A stretch of 64,000 nt of DNA, taken from the NCBI GenBank assembly GCA_965215765.1, contig OZ244118.1, positions 620,001 through 684,000 of the forward strand. The letters run 5' to 3'. Source of the DNA: G965212025 sp965215765 (GTDB lineage: Bacteria; Pseudomonadota; Gammaproteobacteria; Poriferisulfidales; Oxydemutatoraceae). The position numbers and the translations under genes were made by a program. This document shows, in pieces, positions 1 to 8,476 of the stretch (the stretch's first letter is position 1; the number at the start of each line of letters is the position of its first letter). A model generated the notes under the pieces. It did not search any database. It was not told where the DNA came from and was given only the letters and a program-made list of their open reading frames with translations.

Positions 1-67
1 ACTGCGACTGAAGAGGACGTTTCTGGTTCGACATCATCCCCGATTCCCAAGGTTCCTGATTGATGAA

Positions 68-152
68 GCCGATGTGGTGGAATAGGTAGACACGCTGTCT
101 TGAGGGGGCAGTGGCGAAAGTCGTGCCGGTTCGAGTCCGGCCATCGGCACCA
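68..152 (+). tRNA. tRNA-Leu (anticodon GAG)
   Basis: The segment folds as a long-variable-arm tRNA. The 7-bp acceptor stem pairs 68-74 with 142-148, followed by discriminator A and an encoded CCA at 150-152. The anticodon stem CTGTC/GGCAG encloses loop TTGAGGG, giving anticodon GAG, which reads CUC and CUU leucine codons. The T arm carries GTTCGAGTC. The 3' half is duplicated about 369 bp downstream. Confidence 0.93.
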
Positions 153-828
153 AATTCAGAAACGCGATTGACGCGAGGTCAAGTGGATGATCAATCGTAT
201 TCATCCGTTTTCAAATTGTTTAACGCCAGGCAGACGTACGGTTACTGGCATCCCTGCAATGCGCCTTTTTATGAGGCTCCTGTGGGTCACGACCCGCTGT
301 GGCTTTTTCACAGTCCGCGCCGGCCTGGCTACGCCTTGACGCAATAAGTCCGCCGTTTGCCTCGGCAAGTGGGTCTTCCGCCTTCAACGGGCGACTAGCT
401 GTCAGCGGTCAGTGTCTCAGTTTCCGCGCAGATAAGCCCGGTTCCCACTCCTTTGGTGAATCGCTGTCTTGAGGGGGCAGTGGCGAAAGTCGTGCCGGTT
501 CGAGTCTGGCCATCGGCACCAAATTCAGAAACGCGATTGACGCGAGGTCAAGTGGATGATCAATCGTATTCATCCACTTTCAGATTGTTTAACGCAAGGC
601 AGACGTACGGTTACTGGCATCCCTGCAATGCGCCTTTTTATGAGGCTCCTGTGGATCACGACCCGCTGTGGCTTTTTCACAGTCCGCCGCCGGTCTGGCT
701 GCGCCTTGACGCAATAGTCCGCCGTTCGCCTCGGCAAGTGTGCCTCCCGCCTTCAACGGGCAGCTTGCTGTGTAGCGGTCAGGAACTCAGTTTCCGCGCA
801 GATAAGCCTGGTTTCCACTCCTTTGGTA
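93..828 (+). repeat. 369-bp tandem duplication of the tRNA-Leu 3' part and its flank
   Basis: Copy 1 is about 93-459 and copy 2 about 462-828, at a constant offset of 369 bp with scattered substitutions. Each copy begins in the tRNA-Leu anticodon stem and runs through the CCA end into about 300 bp of flanking DNA. The open frames crossing it (111-347, 453-857) start inside the tRNA sequence and look like chance frames. I see no gene between 153 and 1058. Confidence 0.9.
462..521 (+). pseudogene. tRNA-Leu 3' fragment
   Basis: This part of the second duplication copy retains the anticodon arm, variable arm, T arm and CCA. It lacks the 5' acceptor strand and the D arm, so it cannot fold as a tRNA. 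One T-stem base has changed (GAGTCTGG instead of GAGTCCGG), which gives a G-U pair. Confidence 0.85.
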
Positions 829-1058
829 ATATCGGGGCTTCGGTTATTGCCGGATAGAGCAAACCGGACTTAATTCAGGCATACATTTAAGGCGCAGCTT
901 GTTGCGTCCCATGCACGGCTTGTTTATTCTCTCTCTGCCAAAGCGTATTTTCCATGAGGCGGATTCCTGCGTATTTTATTGATGCGTTGGAAAAAATCCC
1001 CAATGGCATGGGTGCGTAAAGAGCATTCTCCTGATTTCACTTAAAAAGGGTTGATGAC

Positions 1059-2528
1059 ATGCATGAACTTATGGACTTCTCGATTTGGGAATATTCGCTG
1101 ATTATTTTTGCCGTAGTACTGGTTTCCAAACTGTGTAGCAAGAAAACGCGCACCGTCGATGTGCTGTGGTTTATCGTGGCGGGAGCCGTCCTCACGAACA
1201 TCGGTCTGCTACCGGCTCATAACGAATTTCTTGAGACCATTGGTGAGTGGGGAATCGTGTTCATCATGTTTGCCTTGGGTCTTGAGGAGGATCTGGGGCG
1301 TTTCTCGCAAGGGCTGAAGCGGTGCATGGGCATTGCTTTGATCGGCGCGTTATTTCCGTTTTCAGCGGGCTACTTTACGGCCACTGCGTTTGGCTACGAC
1401 CACGGTCATGCCATGCTTTGGGGAATGACCATGACCGCAACCGCAGTCAGTCTGACCATGATGAGCCTGCGGGGTGACTTGATGCACCGGTCTACGGCGG
1501 CAACGGGAATTATGACAGCCGCCGTGGTTGACGACGTGCTGGCTCTTATTGGTGTTGCGATTCTGATTCCGGTCATTGTGATGAGTTCTTCTGGTGACGG
1601 TGCCGGTACGATAAGCGCTGCGGCGATTCTGTGGATCTGCTTCAAAGTCGCCATCTTTTTTGCCATTACTTTGTTTGTGGGGCTGGTCGCTTTTCCTGAG
1701 AAAGCTCCAAAGGAATTACCCCCGAACCCCAGCTTGTACCAGAGGATTGATTACCGAATCAGCCAGGCGATAGGCTTTGGCGCAAGACGATTCCTAATGG
1801 TGCATAGCGGTGAGTTTACGCCTCTGATCATGCTTTTTATCGCAATGTTTCTGGGTGTTACGGCGCATGCTCTCGGGTTCCACCCTGCCATCGGTGCCTA
1901 CTTTGCCGGATTGTTTCTGCGCTCCGACTACTTTGTGCACTCGGAGATCAAAAAGGTCAAAAACGAGGAAGGAGAAATCATTGAAGAAGAAGTGAAGGAT
2001 GACCAGTTCGATAAGGCAAGGCATGTGATTGAGCACTTGGCGTTCACGATTTTTGGCCCAATCTTTTTCGTTAACCTGGGGGGCAAACTGGTATTTGATG
2101 TTGACGTGATGTTACAGGCACTGCCGGCGGTGGCTGTTCTCTATTTGCTGGTCGTCTTTTTGCAGGTTGCTTCGGCTGGTATTGCGGCTCGCTTTACAGG
2201 TGGGTACAAATGGCACGAAGGTGTGATGATTGGCTTGGGCATGCTCGGGCGAGCAGAGCTGGCTTTTATCGTGATCGATATCGCTTTTGTCGATCACCAG
2301 ATTATCGACTCCACCCAGTTTTACATTTTGATGCTTACTGCGTTTTTGTTGAACATTACGGTGCCGCTCAGTCTCAAATGGTGGAAACCGTACTATTTGG
2401 GCTTCAAGCAGCTCAAGATTTTTGGTGTCCGTCTGTCTCGTCCAGAACCGGCACCCGTTCCGACCGATATGCCGGAATACAGCGAAATGATGGCCGCAGA
2501 GAGAGATCGGTATATAAAGAAAGACTAG
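1059..2528 (+). CDS. CPA2-family cation/proton antiporter
   Basis: This 489-residue polytopic inner-membrane protein resembles Kef/NhaP-type CPA2 antiporters, which exchange Na+ or K+ for protons. Visible features are about a dozen hydrophobic segments, the early motif FIMFALGLEEDL (near residue 70), and an aspartate pair AAVVDDVLAL (near 155) matching the conserved acidic ion-binding site of the family. There is also a conserved HALGFHPAIGAYFAGLF segment near 270. A charged cytoplasmic loop (KKVKNEEGEIIEEEVKDD) lies near 300. There is no RCK/TrkA-N domain, so it is shorter than KefB or KefC. The ATG is preceded by AAAAAGGG. It stands alone, and the substrate ion cannot be told from sequence. 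Confidence 0.85.
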   Translation: MHELMDFSIWEYSLIIFAVVLVSKLCSKKTRTVDVLWFIVAGAVLTNIGLLPAHNEFLETIGEWGIVFIMFALGLEEDLGRFSQGLKRCMGIALIGALFPFSAGYFTATAFGYDHGHAMLWGMTMTATAVSLTMMSLRGDLMHRSTAATGIMTAAVVDDVLALIGVAILIPVIVMSSSGDGAGTISAAAILWICFKVAIFFAITLFVGLVAFPEKAPKELPPNPSLYQRIDYRISQAIGFGARRFLMVHSGEFTPLIMLFIAMFLGVTAHALGFHPAIGAYFAGLFLRSDYFVHSEIKKVKNEEGEIIEEEVKDDQFDKARHVIEHLAFTIFGPIFFVNLGGKLVFDVDVMLQALPAVAVLYLLVVFLQVASAGIAARFTGGYKWHEGVMIGLGMLGRAELAFIVIDIAFVDHQIIDSTQFYILMLTAFLLNITVPLSLKWWKPYYLGFKQLKIFGVRLSRPEPAPVPTDMPEYSEMMAAERDRYIKKD

Positions 2529-2534
2529 TTTGCC

Positions 2535-2563
2535 GTTCGGTGAGCCGAACCGAAATCGGCTTT
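2535..2563 (+). terminator. possible terminator after the antiporter
   Basis: A perfect 6-bp hairpin, GTTCGG-TGAG-CCGAAC (2535-2550), sits 7 nt after the antiporter stop. It overlaps an alternative stem, GCCGA/TCGGC, that ends in only three T residues. The weak T-tract makes this a tentative call. Confidence 0.3.
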
Positions 2564-2627
2564 ATCAAGTCATTTGGCACACGGCGAAATATTCAGGTCT
2601 GTGATGCCCTTAGCTTGGGGCAAATGT

Positions 2628-2742
2628 TTTGCGGTGCTTCGCCAGGAGCCGAAAGGGGGCAGGAGTCCATAAGTGGGCTTTAGTCGTGTACCTCAGTTTG
2701 CTGCCAGGTAGTTGCGTGTGAAGGTTTTATGAAGAGAAACGC
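2628..2742 (+). promoter_or_regulatory. conserved structured 5' leader, copy 1
   Basis: This is one of five related leaders (others end at 3819, 31430, 38480 and 41216) that abut secreted-protein genes. It keeps the hairpins GCC-GAAA-GGC and AGTCCA-TAAG-TGGGCT and a CTG...TAG hairpin, then a purine-rich GAAGAGAAAC ribosome-binding region. Unlike the other four copies, I do not find the TTGACA box upstream, so the promoter part may be lost here. Confidence 0.55.
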
Positions 2743-3342
2743 ATGAAGCTTCAGGAGGTTTTAAAGCACTGTGTTTTGATGGTCGTTATGTTTGGGCTGA
2801 CAGTAAGTGTGCGGGCGCAAGAAACAGTTACATCTCCCGAAAAAAGCGAAGCAGATATAACTTCATGCTCAAGTCATCTATATATGTCGGCACAAAGAGT
2901 TCGTGCTGAAGGAAAAGAAGCTCGCCAAAGAGCATCTGCTGGTATTTTGCACGTGAGTTTAAAAACATGTAAAGAAAAGGGTTTTAACAATTTTGAAATA
3001 CTGTCCGAAAAAAATTATCCGAGAAAAGCAAATAACTTTTTCGAAAGCCAATGTTTTGATGCCAAAATAAATTGTTTCAGTAAAGCTGAAAAATCAGAAC
3101 CCACTATAGGTATTAGAATTTGTGCTCAAAAAGTAGATCGCAACAAAGAAAATTACCACGAAGACGACAGGCTAAACAAAAAGGTTGAAGATTATGCAAA
3201 AAGAACTTGTAATGATTCCAATTTTGATAGCTACAAAATCCTTAAAAGAAGACCTCATCTCAGCTACGAATCCAGGAAACTTTTCGGCAATGAAAATGAC
3301 AGGCTATGCGCTGCAATTCACTTGCAATGCTTTAATAAGTAA
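2743..3342 (+). CDS. secreted cysteine-containing protein, unknown function (paralog 1)
   Basis: This 199-residue protein has a clear signal peptide (MKLQEVLKHCVLMVVMFGL, likely cleavage after VRAQ). The signal peptide is nearly the same as those of genes at 3820, 31431, 38481 and 41217, although the mature parts are unrelated to the last three. The mature domain has about eight spaced cysteines and two similar halves. The phrase QCFDAKINCF in the first half is echoed by LCAAIHLQCF in the second, suggesting an internal duplication with disulfides. It is about 45-50% identical by eye to the C-terminal part of the next gene. The coding sequence is A-rich compared with neighbours. No known family was recognised. 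Confidence 0.7.
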   Translation: MKLQEVLKHCVLMVVMFGLTVSVRAQETVTSPEKSEADITSCSSHLYMSAQRVRAEGKEARQRASAGILHVSLKTCKEKGFNNFEILSEKNYPRKANNFFESQCFDAKINCFSKAEKSEPTIGIRICAQKVDRNKENYHEDDRLNKKVEDYAKRTCNDSNFDSYKILKRRPHLSYESRKLFGNENDRLCAAIHLQCFNK

Positions 3343-3370
3343 AACCACTACAATTTTATTTTAACAATAA

Positions 3371-3401
3371 CGGGGAAATGATCTGAGCACCCCGCCTTTT
3401 T
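3371..3401 (+). terminator. candidate rho-independent terminator
   Basis: CGGGG (3371-3375) pairs with CCCCG (3390-3394), followed by CC and five T residues. It lies 29 nt after the stop of the 199-residue secreted protein. The stem is short and the loop long (14 nt). Confidence 0.4.
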
Positions 3402-3639
3402 AGGGTCTAAAATATTTACCTGTATATTTTGGGGATACCAACCACCGGAGAGCCAAAGAATCGTATTCAAAAACTCCTGTAATAAAGGCGGGTGCATAAA
3501 TTTGATAGCTTTTTAGATCTACTTCCGACCCTTTTTCGTACTGGACGATGCGCCCACCTTTCAGTTCCTTTTTCAGGGGCGTGGACTCTCAGTTTCAAAC
3601 GACAATGGTTTTAAGGCAATGGTTTTGTTGATTAAGTGT
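3402..3639. other. intergenic DNA with a short choV-like fragment
   Basis: No gene is visible. About 27 bp near 3536-3562 match, with two or three differences, the minus strand of choV near 6711-6738 (core CTGGACGATGCGCCC). This looks like a scrap of an ABC ATPase gene and fits the debris-rich character of the window. The match is short and could be coincidental. Confidence 0.4.
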
Positions 3640-3819
3640 TTGACAGTCTAGATTCGTTGGTGCAGCATTCCCGTGCCAGTTAAGGTTTAGAGAGGAGTGC
3701 CTCGCTCGGCGGTGCTTCGCCATGAGCCGGAAGGAGGCAGGAGTCCGTAGTGGGCTTTAGTCGTGTTCCTCAGTTTGCTGTCGGGCAGTTGAGTGTGAAA
3801 GTTTTATGAGGAGAACCGC
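3640..3819 (+). promoter_or_regulatory. promoter plus conserved structured 5' leader, copy 2
   Basis: A sigma70-like promoter, TTGACA (3640-3645), 17-bp spacer, CAGCAT (3663-3668), precedes a roughly 145-nt leader. The leader has three hairpins that recur in the other copies. They are GCC/GGC (3726-3728 with 3736-3738), AGTCCG-TAG-TGGGCT (3742-3756) and CTG-TCGGG-CAG (near 3778-3788). It ends with GAGGAG seven nt before the ATG at 3820. The pairing is kept across copies through G-U and A-U changes. Confidence 0.65.
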
Positions 3820-4692
3820 ATGAAATTTCAGGAAGTTTTAAAGTGCTGTGTTTTGGTGTCCGTTATGTTCGGGTTGCCAGTAAGTGTGTTGGCGCAAGAA
3901 GCAGTGCCATTGATGGATGTTATGTTGGCACAGCAAGAAAGTTTGGAACCACAGGGAAAGTCTGGCGAAATTATCAGTTCTCTGCAAAAAGAAATAGTAT
4001 CTCTCAAGGAAGAAATTGCATCTCTCAAAGCAAAAGTCGCATCTTTTGAAAAAAGCAAAAAAATCGCATCTCTCAAAGCAGAAATCGCAGCTCTTGAAAA
4101 AAGCGAAAAAGGCTCAGAAACAGTTACATTCCCCGAAAATAGTGAAGAAAACACAGCTCTCAAGGAAGAAATTGCATCTCTCAAAACAGAAATTGTATCT
4201 CCCGAAAATAGTGAAGCAAATATAACTTCATGCTCAAATTTATATTTTACGAAAAGAAGAAGTGGTTTTAAAGGAAAAGAAGCTCGCCAAAGGGCGTATG
4301 CTGGTATTTTGCACTGGAGTTTTGAAGCATGTAAAGAAAAGGGCTTTAATACTTATGAGATATTGTCCGAAAAAAATTACCCTAGAATAAAAAATCATGT
4401 TTACGAAAGTCAATGTTATGATGCCAAAATCAATTGTCTTAATAAAATTGGAAGATCGAAATCCTTTATGGGAATTTGTGTTCAAAAAGTAGATCGCGAC
4501 AAAGAAAATTACTACGAAGACTATATGCTAGACAAAGAGATTGAATATTCTGGAAAAACAGCTTGTAATAATTCCAATTTCAATAGCTACAAAATCCCTC
4601 TAAGAAGACCCTACGTCAGGCGCAAACCCAACAACAGCGATGAACATAACAGGCTGTGCGCTGCAATTCACGTAGAGTGCTTTAATAAGTAA
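3820..4692 (+). CDS. secreted coiled-coil protein with cysteine domain (paralog 2)
   Basis: This 290-residue protein has the shared signal peptide (MKFQEVLKCCVLVSVMFGL, cleavage near VLAQ). Next comes a region at about residues 45-135 dominated by heptad-like repeats such as EIVSLKEEIASLKAKV, predicted to form a coiled coil that could oligomerise the protein. The last ~155 residues are the same cysteine-containing domain as the gene at 2743, including QCYDAKINCL and the C-terminal LCAAIHVECFNK. The coiled-coil insert is absent from the upstream paralog, so it was gained or lost after duplication. A+T-rich coding sequence. Function unknown. Confidence 0.7.
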   Translation: MKFQEVLKCCVLVSVMFGLPVSVLAQEAVPLMDVMLAQQESLEPQGKSGEIISSLQKEIVSLKEEIASLKAKVASFEKSKKIASLKAEIAALEKSEKGSETVTFPENSEENTALKEEIASLKTEIVSPENSEANITSCSNLYFTKRRSGFKGKEARQRAYAGILHWSFEACKEKGFNTYEILSEKNYPRIKNHVYESQCYDAKINCLNKIGRSKSFMGICVQKVDRDKENYYEDYMLDKEIEYSGKTACNNSNFNSYKIPLRRPYVRRKPNNSDEHNRLCAAIHVECFNK

Positions 4693-4734
4693 AACTGCTA
4701 CAATTTTATTTCAACAATACGGGAAAATGGTCAG

Positions 4735-6147
4735 AGTCACCGACCTTTGTCCCATCCCAAGAGGTCGCGGGTCAAGAATTGTTGGGCAGTCTTTCGGGCT
4801 GGTGGCAGCCGAGTCTGGTGTTTTCCTTTTGTCCAGAGCCGCCTTCATGCTTTCGCTTTCTCCAAGACTGCGTGTACGAAACGGCGTTCGTCAAATGTCT
4901 GGTGCTCGGGTTACCGTGCTCTTCGGCGGGACGACCAAGGTAAGCAAAGCATTCGTCAAACCGGATTCCTTGCCCGAAAGAGTGGCCTGAACAAATTATT
5001 CACAAGCCTTGTTATTTACTGCTAAATGGGTCGCGCAGGGTTCAGTTTGCGAGCCATTGCCGGTTCGGAAACATTCGCTTATGTGGACGCGAACGGGTGA
5101 GCAGCTTGAGAATGAAGTTTTGCCGGTTTTGCTTCTCTCTCTTTGCGATGCAATCTAAAGCCCCAAGTGCGCCCGGACTGCCGCCAAGCTGTCTTTGCCG
5201 TCAAAGGTCTTGACGCCTTTAAGCCAGCCGGGCAGAACTTCGGGGTGAGCTTTTAGCCAAGTGGTGGCTGACTTGCCGGGTTCCCATTTCTTGTCCAGAA
5301 TTCCTGCCATGACTTCATTTTCCATGGCCAGGGTGAACTTAAGGTTACTCACAAAGCGCCCAACATTCGGGCACTCCTTCAGGTAGTCCTTGCGTACGTT
5401 TGTGTAGACGGTTCCACTACCGAGGTTCGGGCCGAACCAGTCGTCACCGCCTGTGAGGTAGACAATGTCATGGTTTGCGTTCATCGGGTGCGGCTCCCAG
5501 CCGAGGAATACGATCCACTTGCCTCGCCGCTCGGCTCGTTTGACCTGTGACAGCATGCCTTGCTCGGAAGATTCAACCACTGTGAAACCTTTCAGCCCAA
5601 AGGCATCGCTCTTGATCATGTCCAGGATCAGGCGGTTGCCATCATTACCGGGTTCGATTGCGTGAATTTTGCCTTGAAGCTTTTCACGAAACTTGGCAAT
5701 GTCTGCAAAGTCACGGAGTCCTCCCTCCGCGACAAACTTTGGGACGGCAAGGGTGTATTTGGCCCCCTCAAGATTGGCTCCGAGGACTTCAACAGAACCT
5801 TCATCACGATATTTGGCAATATCCTTTTCCATGGATGGCATCCCGTTCCCCAGAAAGACGTCCACATCTTTGTTTTTGAGGCTGGCGTAGGTTACGGGAA
5901 CCGCCAGAAAAAGGCTTTCAGGATCGTAACCCAGCCCCTCCAGAACTGTCATTGCAATGGCGTTCGTAGACGCGATGTCAGACCACCCGACATCCGAAAA
6001 AGTGACTTTTTTGCATGATTGTGGGTCACCCGCCAACGCCAATTGCGTCATGGCGGCCAGTGCTATGGTGGCCACCATGGTGGAGATGGCACATTGGAAC
6101 CATGGTTTTCTGAATCTGAACATGTTTCCTACTCCTCGTTAGTAAAG
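4735..6147. repeat. 1.4-kb segmental duplication, copy 1 (choX1 and 3' flank)
   Basis: About 1.41 kb here is repeated in the same orientation at 8477-9886 with roughly 95% identity. The unit holds choX, its ribosome-binding site and about 420 bp beyond its stop. The flank (4735-5154) shows no convincing gene, because its open frames are not conserved in length between copies. Confidence 0.9.
5155..6123 (-). CDS. choX: choline-binding periplasmic protein, duplicate copy
   Basis: This 322-residue substrate-binding protein of the ProX/OpuAC class has a signal peptide ending near ALAGD. It resembles ChoX of choline importers: a first-lobe motif SDVGWSD, GAKYTLAVP in the middle, and GWEPHPMN later all match the aromatic-cage positions recalled for ChoX. 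The cage Trp in the motif GNWMPSM is Gly here (GNGMPSM), from a single TGG-to-GGG change. The other copy at 8895 keeps Trp. It lies 130 bp downstream of choV, as the last gene of the minus-strand cluster. A hairpin CGGTCA/TGACCG (6206-6221) sits in that gap. GAGGAG precedes the ATG. Choline binding is probably weakened or altered. Confidence 0.85.
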   Translation of the reverse strand: MFRFRKPWFQCAISTMVATIALAAMTQLALAGDPQSCKKVTFSDVGWSDIASTNAIAMTVLEGLGYDPESLFLAVPVTYASLKNKDVDVFLGNGMPSMEKDIAKYRDEGSVEVLGANLEGAKYTLAVPKFVAEGGLRDFADIAKFREKLQGKIHAIEPGNDGNRLILDMIKSDAFGLKGFTVVESSEQGMLSQVKRAERRGKWIVFLGWEPHPMNANHDIVYLTGGDDWFGPNLGSGTVYTNVRKDYLKECPNVGRFVSNLKFTLAMENEVMAGILDKKWEPGKSATTWLKAHPEVLPGWLKGVKTFDGKDSLAAVRAHLGL

Positions 6148-6252
6148 ATGTGCGCGTTCTGCGGTGCTCGCAAACGGTGCTGATCCAATCCATGGTCAGA
6201 AGTCCCGGTCACAGATGACCGTGCCTGGTTGTGGAGGTTTCCCCGTCTTCTT

Positions 6253-7455
6253 TTAGTCGTTTTCTGGCGTGACTTTGACGTTCGCCTGGCGGAGTATTCC
6301 CCGATAGATCTCGTCGTCTCCGACTACTCCAATCATCTTGTTGTTCTCCACAATCACGACTGGTGTTCCGGTCAGGTGGCGAATTTTTATTGCGTCATGC
6401 ATGCGTTGCGTTGGTGGTGCTGTGATGACCATATCGCCTTCCAGAGAATCCAGATCCAAGTCGGGTGTGCAGGAAACGAGTTGCATCTCTTTTCCCTCAA
6501 CCCGGACATTGATGACATGCCCCTGATCGTCCAGTACCACCTTATTGTGGCCAGTCCAGTCCAGCAGGAGTTCGTCGCCTGCTTTTTCGAGTTTTTCTAC
6601 ACCGGTCATTAAGGTTCTACATCTGAGCACCTGCAGTGGGTTCATGTTGGCGACGAAATCAGCGACGTATTGGCTGGCAGGCTGCAGAACAATTTCCTCT
6701 GGTTTTCCGTACTGGACGATGCGCCCGCCTTCCATGATGGCAATATGCGTCCCGATTTTGATGGCTTCGTCCAGGTCGTGGCTGACAAAAACGATGGTCT
6801 TCTGGAGTTCACTTTGCAGTTCCAGCAATTCGTCCTGGAGGTGAGTACGAATCAGCGGGTCAAGTGCGGAAAAAGGCTCGTCCATAAGCAAAACTTCGGC
6901 ATCGGTAGCAAAGGCGCGCGCAAGACCTACGCGCTGTTGCATGCCGCCAGAGAGCTCGTGGGCATAATGATCCTTCCAAGGTGACAGATCCACGAGTTTT
7001 AACTTTTCCTCCACGATCTCTTGGCGCTCTTTTTTCTCGACTCCGCGAAGTTCCAGCCCGAGGCCGACATTTTCTTCTACGGTGCGCCATGGCAGCAGAC
7101 CGAAGTGCTGGAATACCATGGCGACCCGATTCATCCGGAATAGCCGCAAGGCTGCGGCGTCGCAACTCGCCACATCGATGGTTTCGTCCTTGGAGGTTAC
7201 CAGCACTTCCCCGTGCGTGACCTTGTTGAGACCATTGATAGCGCGCAGCAGAGTCGACTTTCCTGAACCGGAAAGACCCATAAGAACACAGATCTCCCCC
7301 GGTTCAATGGATATGGAACATTTTGAGACGCCCAGAATACTGCCAGTTTGCTCAGAGATCTCCTCGCGCGTCTTGCCAGCGTCGGCGAGCTGCAATGCGG
7401 CTTCCGACTCATTTCCGAACATGATGCTGACATTCTTGAATTCGACCGCAGACAT
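6253..7455 (-). CDS. choV: choline ABC importer ATP-binding subunit
   Basis: This is a ProV/ChoV-type ATPase of about 400 residues. It has Walker A GLSGSGKST, Q-loop MVFQHFGLLPW, signature LSGGMQQRVGLARA, Walker B EVLLMDEPFSALD and switch histidine in FVSHDLDEA. A C-terminal regulatory region of about 120 residues ends in a CBS-like segment (TGTPVVIVENNKMIGVVGDDE). The start is taken at 7455, giving MSAVEFKNV. An upstream in-frame start at 7497 would overlap choW, while the ATG at 7455 follows the choW stop by 2 nt and has a GAGGGGG ribosome-binding site inside choW. It energises uptake with choW and choX. Confidence 0.9.
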   Translation of the reverse strand: MSAVEFKNVSIMFGNESEAALQLADAGKTREEISEQTGSILGVSKCSISIEPGEICVLMGLSGSGKSTLLRAINGLNKVTHGEVLVTSKDETIDVASCDAAALRLFRMNRVAMVFQHFGLLPWRTVEENVGLGLELRGVEKKERQEIVEEKLKLVDLSPWKDHYAHELSGGMQQRVGLARAFATDAEVLLMDEPFSALDPLIRTHLQDELLELQSELQKTIVFVSHDLDEAIKIGTHIAIMEGGRIVQYGKPEEIVLQPASQYVADFVANMNPLQVLRCRTLMTGVEKLEKAGDELLLDWTGHNKVVLDDQGHVINVRVEGKEMQLVSCTPDLDLDSLEGDMVITAPPTQRMHDAIKIRHLTGTPVVIVENNKMIGVVGDDEIYRGILRQANVKVTPEND

Positions 7456-7457
7456 GA

Positions 7458-8309
7458 TTACTGCCCCCTCTGCTGCACAGTTTCTCTTTGCCGACAAATG
7501 CGATCCAGCAATATGGCAAGCACCACGATTGCGATTCCTGCTTCTACCCCGTTTGCGATATTGACTGTGTTCAGTGCTCTGACAACAGGGCTACCCAGGC
7601 CGCCCGCACCAACCAGTGTTGCGATTACGACCATCGATAAAGACAGCATGATGCACTGCGTTACCCCCGCCATAATCGTAGGCATTGCGTGTGGAAGCTC
7701 GACTTTCCAAAGCAGTTGGCTACCTGTTGCCCCGAAGGACTCTGCTGCTTCCGTCAAGCTCTTGGGGACGGAGGAGATGCCGAGGTAGGTCAACCGGATC
7801 GGGGCAGGAATGGCAAAGATCACGGTGGAAATGAGGCCAGGAACCACGCCAAGGCCGAATAAAACCAAGGTCGGAATCAGGTAGACGAAAGTCGGAATCG
7901 TCTGCATGAGGTCAAGAACCGGACGCAAGGCGGTCCATAGCCACGGCCGGTGGGCAGCAGCGACCCCCACGGGTATGCCGACCAGCACGCAGAGGCTTGT
8001 CGCAAACACAATGAGAGCAAAGGTCTCGATCATCTCTTTCCAATACCCGAGGTTCAGGATCAGGAGGAGGGAAAGAATGACTCCAATGGCCAGCACTTTC
8101 TTACGGTGAAGCAAAAAAGCGAGGGCTGCCACTAGCAAGATCAGGAAAATAGGATTGGCAGAAAGCAACAGATTGGTCAGCCCCTCCATTACCCATTTCA
8201 ATGAGTCCGATATCAGGTCGAAAAACCAGGCGAAGTTGTTATCGATGAATTCGATAAAATGTTCAGCCCACTTTCCTATGGGTATTTTGTGAGTCACAAT
8301 CCATTCCAT
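7458..8309 (-). CDS. choW: choline ABC importer permease
   Basis: This 283-residue ProW/OpuAB-type permease has an N-terminal amphipathic stretch (EWIVTHKIPIGKW) followed by several membrane spans. The conserved EAA-like loop reads LTEAAESFGATGSQLLWKVELPHA, which contacts the ATPase in this class. The conserved segment DLMQTIPTFVYLIP precedes it. AAGGAG lies 7 nt before the ATG. It is co-transcribed with choV (2-nt gap). About 585 bp separate it from the upstream choX2, mostly the duplicated choX 3' flank, so an original tight choX-W-V operon has been stretched. Confidence 0.9.
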   Translation of the reverse strand: MEWIVTHKIPIGKWAEHFIEFIDNNFAWFFDLISDSLKWVMEGLTNLLLSANPIFLILLVAALAFLLHRKKVLAIGVILSLLLILNLGYWKEMIETFALIVFATSLCVLVGIPVGVAAAHRPWLWTALRPVLDLMQTIPTFVYLIPTLVLFGLGVVPGLISTVIFAIPAPIRLTYLGISSVPKSLTEAAESFGATGSQLLWKVELPHAMPTIMAGVTQCIMLSLSMVVIATLVGAGGLGSPVVRALNTVNIANGVEAGIAIVVLAILLDRICRQRETVQQRGQ

Positions 8310-8476
8310 GATTTTCTCCTTTTTGATTGACTGAGGTGCAGCACCTCGAATTCCTTTTCTTTCACTGTGGCGACCGGGTCGTAGGGTGCAGCAGCACTAA
8401 GGGGAACTGAATTCCGCATCTTTTTGCTTATGGCCGGAAGTGCCTGGTGTGACAGGATTCCGTTCACAAGTCCGGT

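Noticed and set aside
111..857. Two related frames near the tRNA-Leu as paralogous genes
   Set aside because: Both start within tRNA sequence; their similarity is due to the 369-bp duplication, and their ends differ.
3690..3800. Leader as a cobalamin, c-di-GMP or glycine riboswitch
   Set aside because: The conserved core words of these classes are absent; only hairpins of an unknown type are seen.
4747..5025. Frame in the choX flank as a gene (also 8424-8765)
   Set aside because: The two duplicate copies differ in frame extent and start, as expected for non-coding DNA.
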